Position numbers and translations under genes: made by a program. From Candidatus Gallibacteroides avistercoris (lineage in GTDB: Bacteria; Bacteroidota; Bacteroidia; Bacteroidales; CHK158-818), in NCBI GenBank assembly GCA_018714665.1, contig DVNA01000229.1:1-12316 (forward strand): a DNA stretch of 12,316 nt. The letters run 5' to 3'. The notes below the pieces were generated by a model. That model saw nothing but the letters and a program-made list of their open reading frames with translations. It was not told the DNA's origin and did no database searches. Below are positions 1 to 5,955 of this stretch, piece by piece (position 1 is the first letter of the stretch; each line of letters begins with the position of its first letter).

Positions 1-391
1 CTTGCTGGCTTCGGTGGTCGATGTCGTAGAGAATCACGGCATAAAGACCGCCATCGTAGATGTGTCGTTTACGTGTCACATGCCCGACTGTTTGGAGATG
101 CCCTACAAACCGGCCATCAGAGGGGCCGTAGCGCCCGACGGACACCGTCCCGTTTACCGCATAGGCGGTAACTCCTGTTTGAGTGGCGACTTTATGGGCG
201 ATTGGTGTTTTGAACACGAGTTGCACGTCGGCGATAAAATCATCTTTGAAGATATGATTCACTATACAATCGTCAAAACCAATATGTTCAACGGGATTCC
301 CCATCCCGATATCGCGTTGTGGACGCAGGACGATACGTTGGTGGTATGGCGACGCTTCGGTTACGAGGATTATAAAAACCGGATGGCTTAA
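1..391 (+). CDS. nspC: Carboxynorspermidine decarboxylase, C-terminal part (5' truncated by window edge)
   Basis: This is the last 129 residues of a PLP-dependent, fold-type III decarboxylase. The enzyme removes the carboxyl group from carboxynorspermidine or carboxyspermidine to give norspermidine or spermidine in the cytoplasm, the polyamine route used by many gut Bacteroidales. Recognisable family signatures are SFTCHMPDCLEMPYKP near the start of the visible part and GGNSCLSGDFMGDW in the middle. The Cys-x-x-Gly-Asp segment of the latter is the conserved active-site/dimer-interface motif of this decarboxylase group. The full protein is usually a little under 400 residues, so about two thirds lies upstream of the window. 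The frame is open to the left edge with no convincing start, so the first in-frame TTG at position 2 is not taken as the start. The gene ends at TAA 389-391. Confidence 0.9.
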   Translation, partial: LLASVVDVVENHGIKTAIVDVSFTCHMPDCLEMPYKPAIRGAVAPDGHRPVYRIGGNSCLSGDFMGDWCFEHELHVGDKIIFEDMIHYTIVKTNMFNGIPHPDIALWTQDDTLVVWRRFGYEDYKNRMA

Positions 392-426
392 AATGAGTTA
401 AAAGCGTGACCTATTTCTTCGTGAGA

Positions 427-458
427 TTTGTTTAGGTAGTGTATGTTTATTACATTTG
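427..458 (+). promoter_or_regulatory. Bacteroidota-type promoter (TTTG-N20-TACATTTG)
   Basis: TTTG at 427-430 is followed after 20 bases by TACATTTG at 451-458. This matches the -33/-7 consensus of the primary sigma factor of Bacteroidota (TTTG, about 19-21 bases, TAnnTTTG) exactly. Transcription would start around 463-466. It lies downstream of nspC and upstream of a convergent operon, so its only visible product is the short element ending at 531. Confidence 0.7.
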
Positions 459-464
459 CACTAT

Positions 465-531
465 GTTTTTCATGGTATTAGATTTAAGGTTAACGAAGAT
501 TGGTTGTCGCGATGACAACCTTTTTCTTTTT
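465..531 (+). ncRNA. Candidate small RNA (or tiny ORF) between promoter and terminator
   Basis: A consensus promoter (427-458) and an intrinsic terminator (502-531) enclose a unit of roughly 65 nt with no ordinary gene. The transcript start is estimated from the promoter position, not observed. The unit also contains a short open frame, ATG 472 to TAG 532-534, of 20 codons. Its last codons run through the terminator stem and T-tract, which makes translation a less likely purpose than an RNA product. I have an impression, which I cannot verify here, that near-identical sequence recurs in intergenic regions of other Bacteroidales. No Rfam family is claimed. Confidence 0.45.
502..531 (+). terminator. 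Rho-independent terminator, plus strand
   Basis: A perfect 7-bp stem, GGTTGTC (502-508) with GACAACC (514-520), closes a 5-base loop. It is followed directly by TTTTTCTTTTT (521-531). It would end the short transcript from the promoter at 427-458 and any read-through from nspC. Confidence 0.75.
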
Positions 532-548
532 AGAGCGTAGTCGTCCTT

Positions 549-605
549 AAAAAAACAGGAACCGGCCTTTGCTCTCTGGAAGAGGGAAAAGGCCGGTTCC
601 TGTTT
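549..605 (-). terminator. Rho-independent terminator of the murF-peptidase operon, minus strand
   Basis: An 18-bp perfect inverted repeat pairs 588-605 with 553-570 around a 17-base loop. Reading on the minus strand, the stem runs into seven T residues (complement of the A run 549-555). It begins 18 bases after the stop codon of the M24 peptidase gene. The T-tract lies only on the minus-strand exit side, so it is assigned to that strand, although so long a stem may also impede plus-strand polymerase. Confidence 0.85.
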
Positions 606-622
606 CAATATGTTGGGATACA

Positions 623-1798
623 TTATGTGAGCGATATGATATCTTCTCTGCCCGGAGTAACCTTTTCGCATCCCGATTCTGTTACGATGAAGGTATTTTC
701 CACTCCCACCGCCCCTACGTGGGGAATAACGAATTTCGGTTCCAGGGCAAATACCATTCCCGGTTTCAGGATATCTTTTGAGCGGGGAGCGATGACCGGG
801 GCTTCGTTTATCTCGATTCCCACGCCGTGCCCGATGAATCCAGCCTGTTGGTGATGCCCCATGAAGTAGGCTTCCAGTCCGGCTTTTGCGGCGATCTCCG
901 TCCCGATGCGATAGAGGTCGGCAGCTGCGGTTCCCGGCAGGGCGGCGGCAATCACCGTTTCCTGTATTTCCAGGGCGGTTTGATGGGCTTTCAGGGCCAG
1001 ATCGTCGATGTTGCCACGCGAGTATGTACGGGACATATCCGTCATGTATCCGGTAAAGTTACCGCCCATATCTACCAATACGGTCATACCCGGTTTTATG
1101 ATAGAGCCGTTGCAGCCTACCGGCAGCGACGGGTCCAATCCTTCGCCGCCTAACCCGAAATCGTAAGGGGAGGGGGTATCGGCGTTTTCTCCCGAGACAA
1201 CGCTTCCCATGAAAATCTCCATCGTGGGGCCGAATACCCGGAATATCCCCAGCGAACCTAACAAGCGGGCCTGCCGTTCTATCTCGATCGAGAATTCGAG
1301 GTCGGTCATCCCCTCCTGGTAAACCGACGGCACGCGCCGGTAGAGGGCCGCGTGTTGTTGGCCCGATTTCCGTATCAGGTTCAGTTCATAATCGGTTTTG
1401 GTGGTTCGTGCTGTCCGTATCAGGGCGGTACCGTTTAAGACCTGTTCGGGTGAGAATATATGGGTCAGCCGGATGTACTCGTTGTATGATACCGAGTCGG
1501 TTTCCAGAAACAATGTTTTCGGCATCGCGATACCGTGTTCTGTCAAGTATTCGGCTATCTGTTCGGGTTTGCGTATATATACTACCCTCTCTCCATTCAG
1601 CCCTACCGGACGCTTGACAAAGAAGTAGGGAGCGCCGCTGGCCGGTAGATAGATGTATCCCATGAATACCCGCCCCGAGGCATAATAGAGGTTTACGTTC
1701 GTGCTGATCAGCAGGGCGTCGGCTCCGGCAGCCTGTATGGCTGTCTGCATCTTTTCCCAACGCAGTTGTAATTCTGGCAATAGCTGAGCTGTGTACAT
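623..1798 (-). CDS. M24-family Xaa-Pro peptidase (aminopeptidase P / prolidase-like)
   Basis: This is a predicted cytoplasmic dinuclear-metal peptidase that cleaves bonds next to proline. With the ATG at 1798 the protein has 391 residues: a creatinase-type N-terminal domain (about 1-130) and a pita-bread M24 catalytic domain (about 140-385). All five expected metal ligands are visible: Asp243 in VLVDMGG, Asp254 in YMTDMSRT, His324 in GFIGHGVG, Glu353 in ALEPKF and Glu367 in GVENTF. It should therefore be active. Whether it acts as an aminopeptidase P or a dipeptidase cannot be told from sequence. A TTG at 1825 would add nine residues and overlap the murF stop as TTGA. The ATG at 1798 is preferred because it is the stronger codon and has an AT-rich leader typical of the phylum. 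It lies 23 bases after murF and is probably cotranscribed with it. There is no signal peptide. Confidence 0.9.
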   Translation of the reverse strand: MYTAQLLPELQLRWEKMQTAIQAAGADALLISTNVNLYYASGRVFMGYIYLPASGAPYFFVKRPVGLNGERVVYIRKPEQIAEYLTEHGIAMPKTLFLETDSVSYNEYIRLTHIFSPEQVLNGTALIRTARTTKTDYELNLIRKSGQQHAALYRRVPSVYQEGMTDLEFSIEIERQARLLGSLGIFRVFGPTMEIFMGSVVSGENADTPSPYDFGLGGEGLDPSLPVGCNGSIIKPGMTVLVDMGGNFTGYMTDMSRTYSRGNIDDLALKAHQTALEIQETVIAAALPGTAAADLYRIGTEIAAKAGLEAYFMGHHQQAGFIGHGVGIEINEAPVIAPRSKDILKPGMVFALEPKFVIPHVGAVGVENTFIVTESGCEKVTPGREDIISLT

Positions 1799-1821
1799 AA
1801 ATATAGAAAGATTAAGTTTGT

Positions 1822-3105
1822 TCAAAGTAAATCAATACATCTCTCCATGTGCATGGAGTTCGACCCCTTTATCAGGATGTGGTAGCCGCTAAGCGGCTCC
1901 GCCTTTAAAAAATCCAGCAGGCTGTCGGTATCGGGAAATACGGGTAATCCGTGTGCTACGGCCGAAAATTCCGAACCGGCCAGATATACGCGGTCGAACT
2001 GGAACGACCTGATTAAATCGACAATCTTTTGGTGTTCCGCCGCGCTTTCCGTACCCAATTCTCTCATGTCTCCCAATAACAGCGCTTTGGGAGCGACCTC
2101 CATTTGTGCGAAGTTCGAGATGGCTGCCTCCATACTGGTGGGATTGGCGTTGTATGCGTCGATAATGAGCGTGTTCCGTTCTCCTTTTTGCAGTTGCGAG
2201 CGCCTGTTCTGGGGGATGTATGCGCTGATGGCCCGGGCAATCGCCTGGCCATCTACCCCGAAATAGGTTGCGATGCAGATGGCAGCCAACGCATTTTCCA
2301 GGTTGTAATTCCCGATTAAATGGGTATGGACCTCAAACCGTTCGCCGCGATACTCGAACCAGAACGAGAGATATGGGTTGCAATCCGTCAGTTGGCCGAA
2401 AAGCGATGCGTCCGGTTGCGTACCGTATTCGGTACGCTCCATCCCCACTGTTCGGGGGTATAGGTAAGGATTGTCGCGATTGACAAAGACGTGTTTGCCG
2501 TTTTGCCGCAAAAAATCGTATAATTCACTTTTGGTGCGGATCACCCCCTCGAACGAGCCGAACCCTTCGAGATGGGCACGTGCCACGTTGGTAATCACAC
2601 CGTAATCCGGTTCGGCAATCCCCGCCAATGTCCGTATCTCTCCCGGGTGGTTGGCCCCCATTTCGATGATGGCCATTTGGTGTTGTTCGGTCAGTTTGAG
2701 CAGGGTAAGCGGCACGCCGATGTGGTTGTTGAAATTCCCTTGCGTATAGAGAACCCGGTACTTGCAGCCCAGGGTCGTAGCCGTCAGCTCTTTCGTAGTT
2801 GTCTTGCCGTTTGTTCCGGTAATGGCGATGACGGGCGTTTTCAGTACGTTCCGGTGGTAGTTGGCCAGTTGTTGCAACGTCTGCAAGCAGTTCTCGGTTA
2901 CGATGCAACGGTCGTTCGCCTTGTAGGCGGGGTTATCTATTACCGCGTAGGCGCAACCCTGTTCGAGCGCCTGTAATGCAAACTTGTTTCCGTCGAAGTT
3001 TTCACCCTTCAAGGCGAAAAAGATCGATCCGGGCAGACAGTTGCGGCTGTCGGTCGTAATGGACGGATGCTGTCGGAATAGTTGGTATAACGCTTGTATA
3101 TCCAC
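1822..3105 (-). CDS. murF: UDP-N-acetylmuramoyl-tripeptide--D-alanyl-D-alanine ligase MurF
   Basis: This cytoplasmic ATP-dependent ligase adds D-Ala-D-Ala to the UDP-MurNAc-tripeptide, the last cytoplasmic assembly step of the peptidoglycan stem peptide. The protein has 427 residues in the usual three-domain Mur ligase order. The N-terminal substrate domain contains TDSRNCLPGSIFFALKGENF (18-37). The central ATPase domain has P-loop TGTNGKTTT (96-104, Lys101) and the NFNNHIGVPLTLL segment (124-136). The C-terminal domain has DAYNANPTSM (316-325) and the late KGSNSMHME motif (413-421), where many homologues have KGSRSM. The start is GTG at 3105, chosen because the N-terminal domain begins there and a promoter-like element sits just upstream. 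It is the first gene of a two-gene operon with the M24 peptidase. Elsewhere murF often sits in the dcw cluster, but no other cell-wall gene is near it here. Confidence 0.96.
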   Translation of the reverse strand: MDIQALYQLFRQHPSITTDSRNCLPGSIFFALKGENFDGNKFALQALEQGCAYAVIDNPAYKANDRCIVTENCLQTLQQLANYHRNVLKTPVIAITGTNGKTTTKELTATTLGCKYRVLYTQGNFNNHIGVPLTLLKLTEQHQMAIIEMGANHPGEIRTLAGIAEPDYGVITNVARAHLEGFGSFEGVIRTKSELYDFLRQNGKHVFVNRDNPYLYPRTVGMERTEYGTQPDASLFGQLTDCNPYLSFWFEYRGERFEVHTHLIGNYNLENALAAICIATYFGVDGQAIARAISAYIPQNRRSQLQKGERNTLIIDAYNANPTSMEAAISNFAQMEVAPKALLLGDMRELGTESAAEHQKIVDLIRSFQFDRVYLAGSEFSAVAHGLPVFPDTDSLLDFLKAEPLSGYHILIKGSNSMHMERCIDLL

Positions 3106-3132
3106 TCTTGTATAACGTATTGATGCGACGAG

Positions 3133-3140
3133 CGAAGATA
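3133..3140 (-). promoter_or_regulatory. Possible -7 element for murF
   Basis: On the minus strand the sequence reads TATCTTCG, one mismatch from TAnnTTTG, about 28 bases before the murF GTG. No good TTTG element is seen about 20 bases upstream, so this is a weak call resting on position and partial consensus. Confidence 0.35.
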
Positions 3141-3503
3141 CTACTTTTTTGTTTTTGTTGTTGGACGCTTGGGTGTTTGTGTATGTTTTTTTGTGTTAAT
3201 TTGAGCCCAAATTTTTGATATTGAGATTGTTGATGGAGTGTCTGCTAAAACCTAATCCTCTCAGAGGATTGACAGGCCGGGAAACAAAATTTGTTATAAG
3301 GAGATTCCTATGCTCTGCGGATTTATGATTTGTCTGTTTTTGTGATACTGAGCTCCTCTCTTTGTCTCATAAAAGATGCAGGGAGAAGAATTTAATTTTA
3401 GGAAAAAGATTAGGAAAACATATTGTTTCTTATATGTTGTTTCGAATTTTGTTTAAATAATTCATGTGGGAAGTGTGTAAGTTGTATTTTAAATTTAAAT
3501 ATT
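3141..3503. other. AT-rich intergenic region with a short palindrome, no gene seen
   Basis: About 360 bases separate the divergent murF and GIY-YIG genes. I see no convincing coding region or tRNA. The only clear structure is a near-perfect palindrome at 3254-3270, AATCCTCT-C-AGAGGATT. Its one-base centre is too tight for an ordinary terminator hairpin, and no T-tract follows. The composition shifts to AT-rich from about 3180, which marks the left edge of the foreign-looking block. Confidence 0.6.
3254..3270. repeat. Short inverted repeat (8 bp arms, 1-base centre)
   Basis: AATCCTCT (3254-3261) and AGAGGATT (3263-3270) are exact reverse complements around a single C. It could be a protein-binding site or an end remnant of the acquired block. 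It is about 240 bases from the nearest identified promoter, so no regulatory role is assigned. Confidence 0.45.
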
Positions 3504-3535
3504 TTTGTTTGAATAGGCAGAATGAAATACTTTTG
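3504..3535 (+). promoter_or_regulatory. Bacteroidota-type promoter of the nuclease operon (TTTG-N20-TACTTTTG)
   Basis: TTTG at 3504-3507 is followed after 20 bases by TACTTTTG at 3528-3535, an exact match to the consensus. Expected transcription starts near 3542, leaving a leader of about 17 bases before the ATG at 3559. It would drive both the GIY-YIG gene and the PD-(D/E)XK gene. Confidence 0.75.
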
Positions 3536-3558
3536 TTTATAAAAGATAATATTGATTT

Positions 3559-4331
3559 ATGAATAAATTCAGTAATAAATGCATAGAAGAACTTGGCTTT
3601 TATGTTTATTCGTTGATAGACCCTCGAAATAATAAGATATTCTATATTGGAAAGGGCAGTGGAAATAGGGTCTTCCAACATTGTGAGGCTGCTCTTCAAG
3701 AAGATGAAGAATCTCTGAAACTTAATTTGATTCGTGATATTATTGCTTCTGGATCAAAGGTTGAACATTTTATACTTCGCCATAAACTGTCAGAAAAAGA
3801 GGCTTTTCAAATAGAATCCGTCCTTATAGATTTTCTCACATATCCAAAATTTAATACGGAACAAGTATTGACCAATATAGTAAGAGGATATCATCAATGG
3901 GATGAAGGCATTAAAACCGTAGACGAAATCAGTGCTATTTACGATTGTGAAAAAATTGAGGTAAACTCCAAAAATCATTTGTTGTTGGTTTGTTTGAATC
4001 AAAGTTTTGATGATACAAAAAAGCTTATGGTGTATATAAACGAATAAATATTTATGAAAAAACGCGTCAATATTGGAAGATAGCAAAGCAACGTGCAGCT
4101 CAAATAGATTACGTATTAGGTGTATATCGAGGAATTGTGCGGTCTGTTCTTAGGGTTGATGGTTATGAATGGACTCTCTATGATGAAGAAAAGAAAGTTT
4201 GTTTTAAAAAAGAAAGATGTTGTTTTTATGGTACATTGGTTACAGATTCACCCTATCTCAATAAAGATGTAAGTGATTATCCTTTTGGGAGAGGATCGTC
4301 AGTTAGATATATTTCAGTGAGGGATAATTAA
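3559..4331 (+). pseudogene. LEM-3-like GIY-YIG nuclease, split by a one-base frameshift
   Basis: The gene reads as two pieces of one protein. The first, from ATG 3559 to TAA 4047 (162 residues), carries a GIY-YIG catalytic region of the LEM-3-like subgroup. It shows FYVYSLIDP (14-22), FYIGKGSGNRVFQH (28-41) with conserved Tyr29 and Arg37, and a candidate catalytic Glu86 in FQIESVLID. The second half lies in the -1 frame and includes IYEKTRQYWKIAKQRA, YVLGVYRGIVRSV and a C-terminal DYPFG...VRYI stretch, which I recognise as the normal continuation of this family. Reading moves from frame 1 to frame 0 at the A6 run 4017-4022, and the joined product would be 257 residues. In zero frame the site is A AAA AAG, so programmed -1 slippage is formally possible. 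A lost A by mutation or sequencing error is simpler. It lies 9 bases before the next nuclease gene and shares its promoter. Its role is unknown, presumably DNA cleavage. Confidence 0.75.
4017..4023 (+). other. A AAA AAG heptamer at the frameshift point
   Basis: The codons ACA AAA AAG at 4015-4023 contain the heptamer A AAA AAG in the right phase for -1 slippage. After the shift the next codon is GCT at 4023, which opens exactly the frame holding the rest of the protein. No strong downstream hairpin or upstream Shine-Dalgarno-like stimulator is visible. A weak AT palindrome lies at 4044-4055. Confidence 0.5.
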
Positions 4332-4340
4332 TTATTAAAT

Positions 4341-5225
4341 ATGAAAGATAAAATATATCGCTACGATGATGCTTTTAAAGCAAAAGCCAGAGCACATCAA
4401 TTCGCTTTTCGTGATAATGTTCTAAATGACCATTATGAGGAAAAGAATCCACAAGTCATACTTAGTCCAGAAGCATCCCAACGCGGGTTGATATTTTGTG
4501 ATATATATAGAGATTTGATATTGAAAAAAGTTAAAAAATTTGAAACCTCGGCTTTGTTTTCAAATATGTTACGTAGTGAACATATACCATTCAACATATT
4601 TGTTCCCATGGAAGAAGATTTGTGTAATACAAAATTGTTGTTTAATAAAATTATAGGAGGCGGCATCTCTGATATTTGCCGCATTTGCATAGAATTTGCC
4701 GGATATACGGATAGATCTAAGTATTTGAATGATGGTACATCTTTTGATGTGTATGTTGAATATATGGATGATGATAACCAAAGAGGAGCGATTGGGATAG
4801 AAGTAAAATATACAGAAAACAGTTATTCAATAAAGGAAAAAGAAAAAGAAGATATAAAAGATATCAATGGCCTATATCGGAAAATGACAATCAAATCAGG
4901 TTATTTCATAGCTGATTTAGATATAGAGATGTTTATAAAAGCACATCATTTACGTCAAATATGGCGAAATCATTTATTAGGATATTCTATGGTTGATAGG
5001 GGGGATATACAACATTTTCATCATATTCATCTCTATCCACAAGGGAATACACATTTTCATCAATATGCAATACCTGAATATAAGGCATTGCTTTCGCAAA
5101 AAGGGAAAGATAGTTTTATAGATTTGACGTATGAAAGTTTGTTTGAAACGATGAGTCTGTATTTTACTTCTACCAAACAAAAAGAATGGATAAAGTATTT
5201 GTACCAAAGATATCTTAATATGTAA
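4341..5225 (+). CDS. PD-(D/E)XK putative restriction endonuclease, PGN_0703-like
   Basis: This 294-residue soluble protein is most like the PGN_0703 family of putative restriction endonucleases, recognised by pattern rather than by search. Residues 81-90 (HIPFNIFVPM) precede a typical PD-(D/E)XK core: Asp136 in FDVYVEY, then Glu154-Val-Lys156 in GIEVKYTE on the next strand. The helix RQIWRNHLLGYSMV (205-218) follows. Residues 223-242 contain six histidines, a cluster that could bind metal or be structural. No methyltransferase gene lies beside it, so a classical type II pair is not visible. It starts 9 bases after the broken GIY-YIG gene and ends before a terminator, so the two form one AT-rich operon. 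Codon use is strongly A/T-ending, unlike the flanking housekeeping genes. The substrate and biological role are unknown. Defence against foreign DNA is an inference from the family and context. Confidence 0.7.
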   Translation: MKDKIYRYDDAFKAKARAHQFAFRDNVLNDHYEEKNPQVILSPEASQRGLIFCDIYRDLILKKVKKFETSALFSNMLRSEHIPFNIFVPMEEDLCNTKLLFNKIIGGGISDICRICIEFAGYTDRSKYLNDGTSFDVYVEYMDDDNQRGAIGIEVKYTENSYSIKEKEKEDIKDINGLYRKMTIKSGYFIADLDIEMFIKAHHLRQIWRNHLLGYSMVDRGDIQHFHHIHLYPQGNTHFHQYAIPEYKALLSQKGKDSFIDLTYESLFETMSLYFTSTKQKEWIKYLYQRYLNM

Positions 5226-5261
5226 AATCATTGTTTCTTCTTTTATATTATTTTTGATAAT

Positions 5262-5290
5262 ACCGTTCTATTATGAACGGTTTAATTTTT
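5262..5290 (+). terminator. Rho-independent terminator of the nuclease operon
   Basis: ACCGTTC (5262-5268) pairs perfectly with GAACGGT (5275-5281) around a 6-base loop. It is followed by TTAATTTTT. It sits 36 bases after the endonuclease stop codon and marks the right edge of the AT-rich block. Confidence 0.7.
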
Positions 5291-5341
5291 AATTCAGCAG
5301 ACTTATCTGTATCTTCCGCGAGGTTATTCCATGGATTTTTG

Positions 5342-5349
5342 TAACTTTG
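5342..5349 (+). promoter_or_regulatory. -7 element TAACTTTG of the regulator/acyl-CoA synthetase operon
   Basis: TAACTTTG matches TAnnTTTG exactly. No clear TTTG lies 19-20 bases upstream. Transcription would begin near 5356, 14 bases before the ATG at 5370. This argues against the in-frame ATG at 5331, which lies upstream of the element. Confidence 0.6.
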
Positions 5350-5369
5350 TCCATCAAAACAGTATCATT

Positions 5370-5936
5370 ATGAACGAACAGATAAAACAGATAGCCCAGC
5401 GGTTGATAGGACTGCGCGACGTGTTGGATATAACAACAGCCCAGATGGCTGAGGTATGCGGAGTATCCGAAGCCGAATACATCGCTTTGGAGTCGGGAAC
5501 GGTCGATATCTCGGTCAGCCTCCTGTACCGGATAGCCAAACGCTACAACATAGAACTTTCTACCCTGATGTTTGGCGACGAACCCCGTATGAATGCCTAT
5601 TTCCTCACCCGCAAGGATAAAGGTGCTGCCGTAGAGCGGGTAAAAGCCTATAAATACCAGTCGTTGGCTGCCGGTTTTATGAACCGTCTGGCCGATCCGT
5701 TTTTGGTTACGGTAGATCCCAAGCCGGAAAATACGGAGATTCATTTGAATACCCATCCCGGTCAGGAGTTCAACATGATGATAGAGGGGCGCATGATGCT
5801 TTCGATCAACGGCAAGGAGTTGATTTTGGAGACGGGCGACAGCATCTATTTCGACTCGTCGCTGCCGCATGGCATGAAAGCGCTCGATGGCAAAACAGTT
5901 AAGTTTTTGGCGATGATAATCGCTCCCCAGAAATGA
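5370..5936 (+). CDS. XRE-family transcriptional regulator with C-terminal cupin domain
   Basis: This 188-residue cytoplasmic regulator has an N-terminal helix-turn-helix of the Cro/C1 type (about 8-66). It includes TTAQMAEVCGVSEAEYIALESG, broken here into TTAQMAEVCGV (22-32) and SEAEYIALESG (33-43). A small-molecule-binding cupin barrel follows (about 110-184). The cupin motifs are HPGQEFNMMIEG (129-140) and ETGDSIYF...LPHG (154-168), with His129, Glu133 and His167 as possible metal or ligand residues. The start at 5370 is chosen over ATG 5331 because the HTH begins properly there and a -7 element lies between the two. It is followed after 19 bases by an acyl-CoA synthetase gene. The natural inference is that the cupin senses an acid or acyl-CoA and controls the pair. 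The effector is unknown. Confidence 0.88.
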   Translation: MNEQIKQIAQRLIGLRDVLDITTAQMAEVCGVSEAEYIALESGTVDISVSLLYRIAKRYNIELSTLMFGDEPRMNAYFLTRKDKGAAVERVKAYKYQSLAAGFMNRLADPFLVTVDPKPENTEIHLNTHPGQEFNMMIEGRMMLSINGKELILETGDSIYFDSSLPHGMKALDGKTVKFLAMIIAPQK

Positions 5937-5955
5937 AGATAACAAAGAAGAAAAT

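Larger units (their letters stand above)
3180..5290. other. AT-rich, probably acquired two-nuclease block
   Basis: Composition changes sharply here. For example, 4801-4860 has 12 G/C of 60 bases, whereas 8281-8340 in proB has 39 of 60. The block has its own promoter, two genes of nuclease families and its own terminator, and it lies between conserved housekeeping genes. No integrase, transposase, flanking direct repeat or tRNA was found, so the mode of arrival is not visible and the edges are approximate. Confidence 0.6.

Noticed and set aside
1799..1825. TTG start at 1825 for the M24 peptidase, overlapping the murF stop as TTGA
   Set aside because: Translational coupling is possible, but the ATG at 1798 is a better start codon with an AT-rich leader, and the extra nine residues have no family support.
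3430..3699. Small minus-strand frame upstream of and within the GIY-YIG gene
   Set aside because: It is AT-rich chance coding overlapping the promoter and the conserved GIY-YIG residues, with no start context.
4137..4331. Separate small gene of 64 codons between the two nuclease genes
   Set aside because: Its frame extends without a stop back past 4050, and the sequence is the conserved second half of the GIY-YIG protein, so it is part of the split gene.
3180..5290. Insertion sequence, integrase-borne element or attachment-site repeats around the AT-rich block
   Set aside because: No transposase or integrase motifs, terminal inverted repeats or flanking direct repeats beyond short AT-rich matches were found.
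5331..5369. Upstream ATG at 5331 for the XRE-cupin regulator
   Set aside because: It lies upstream of the -7 element TAACTTTG (5342-5349), so the mRNA should not contain it. The HTH domain starts naturally from ATG 5370.
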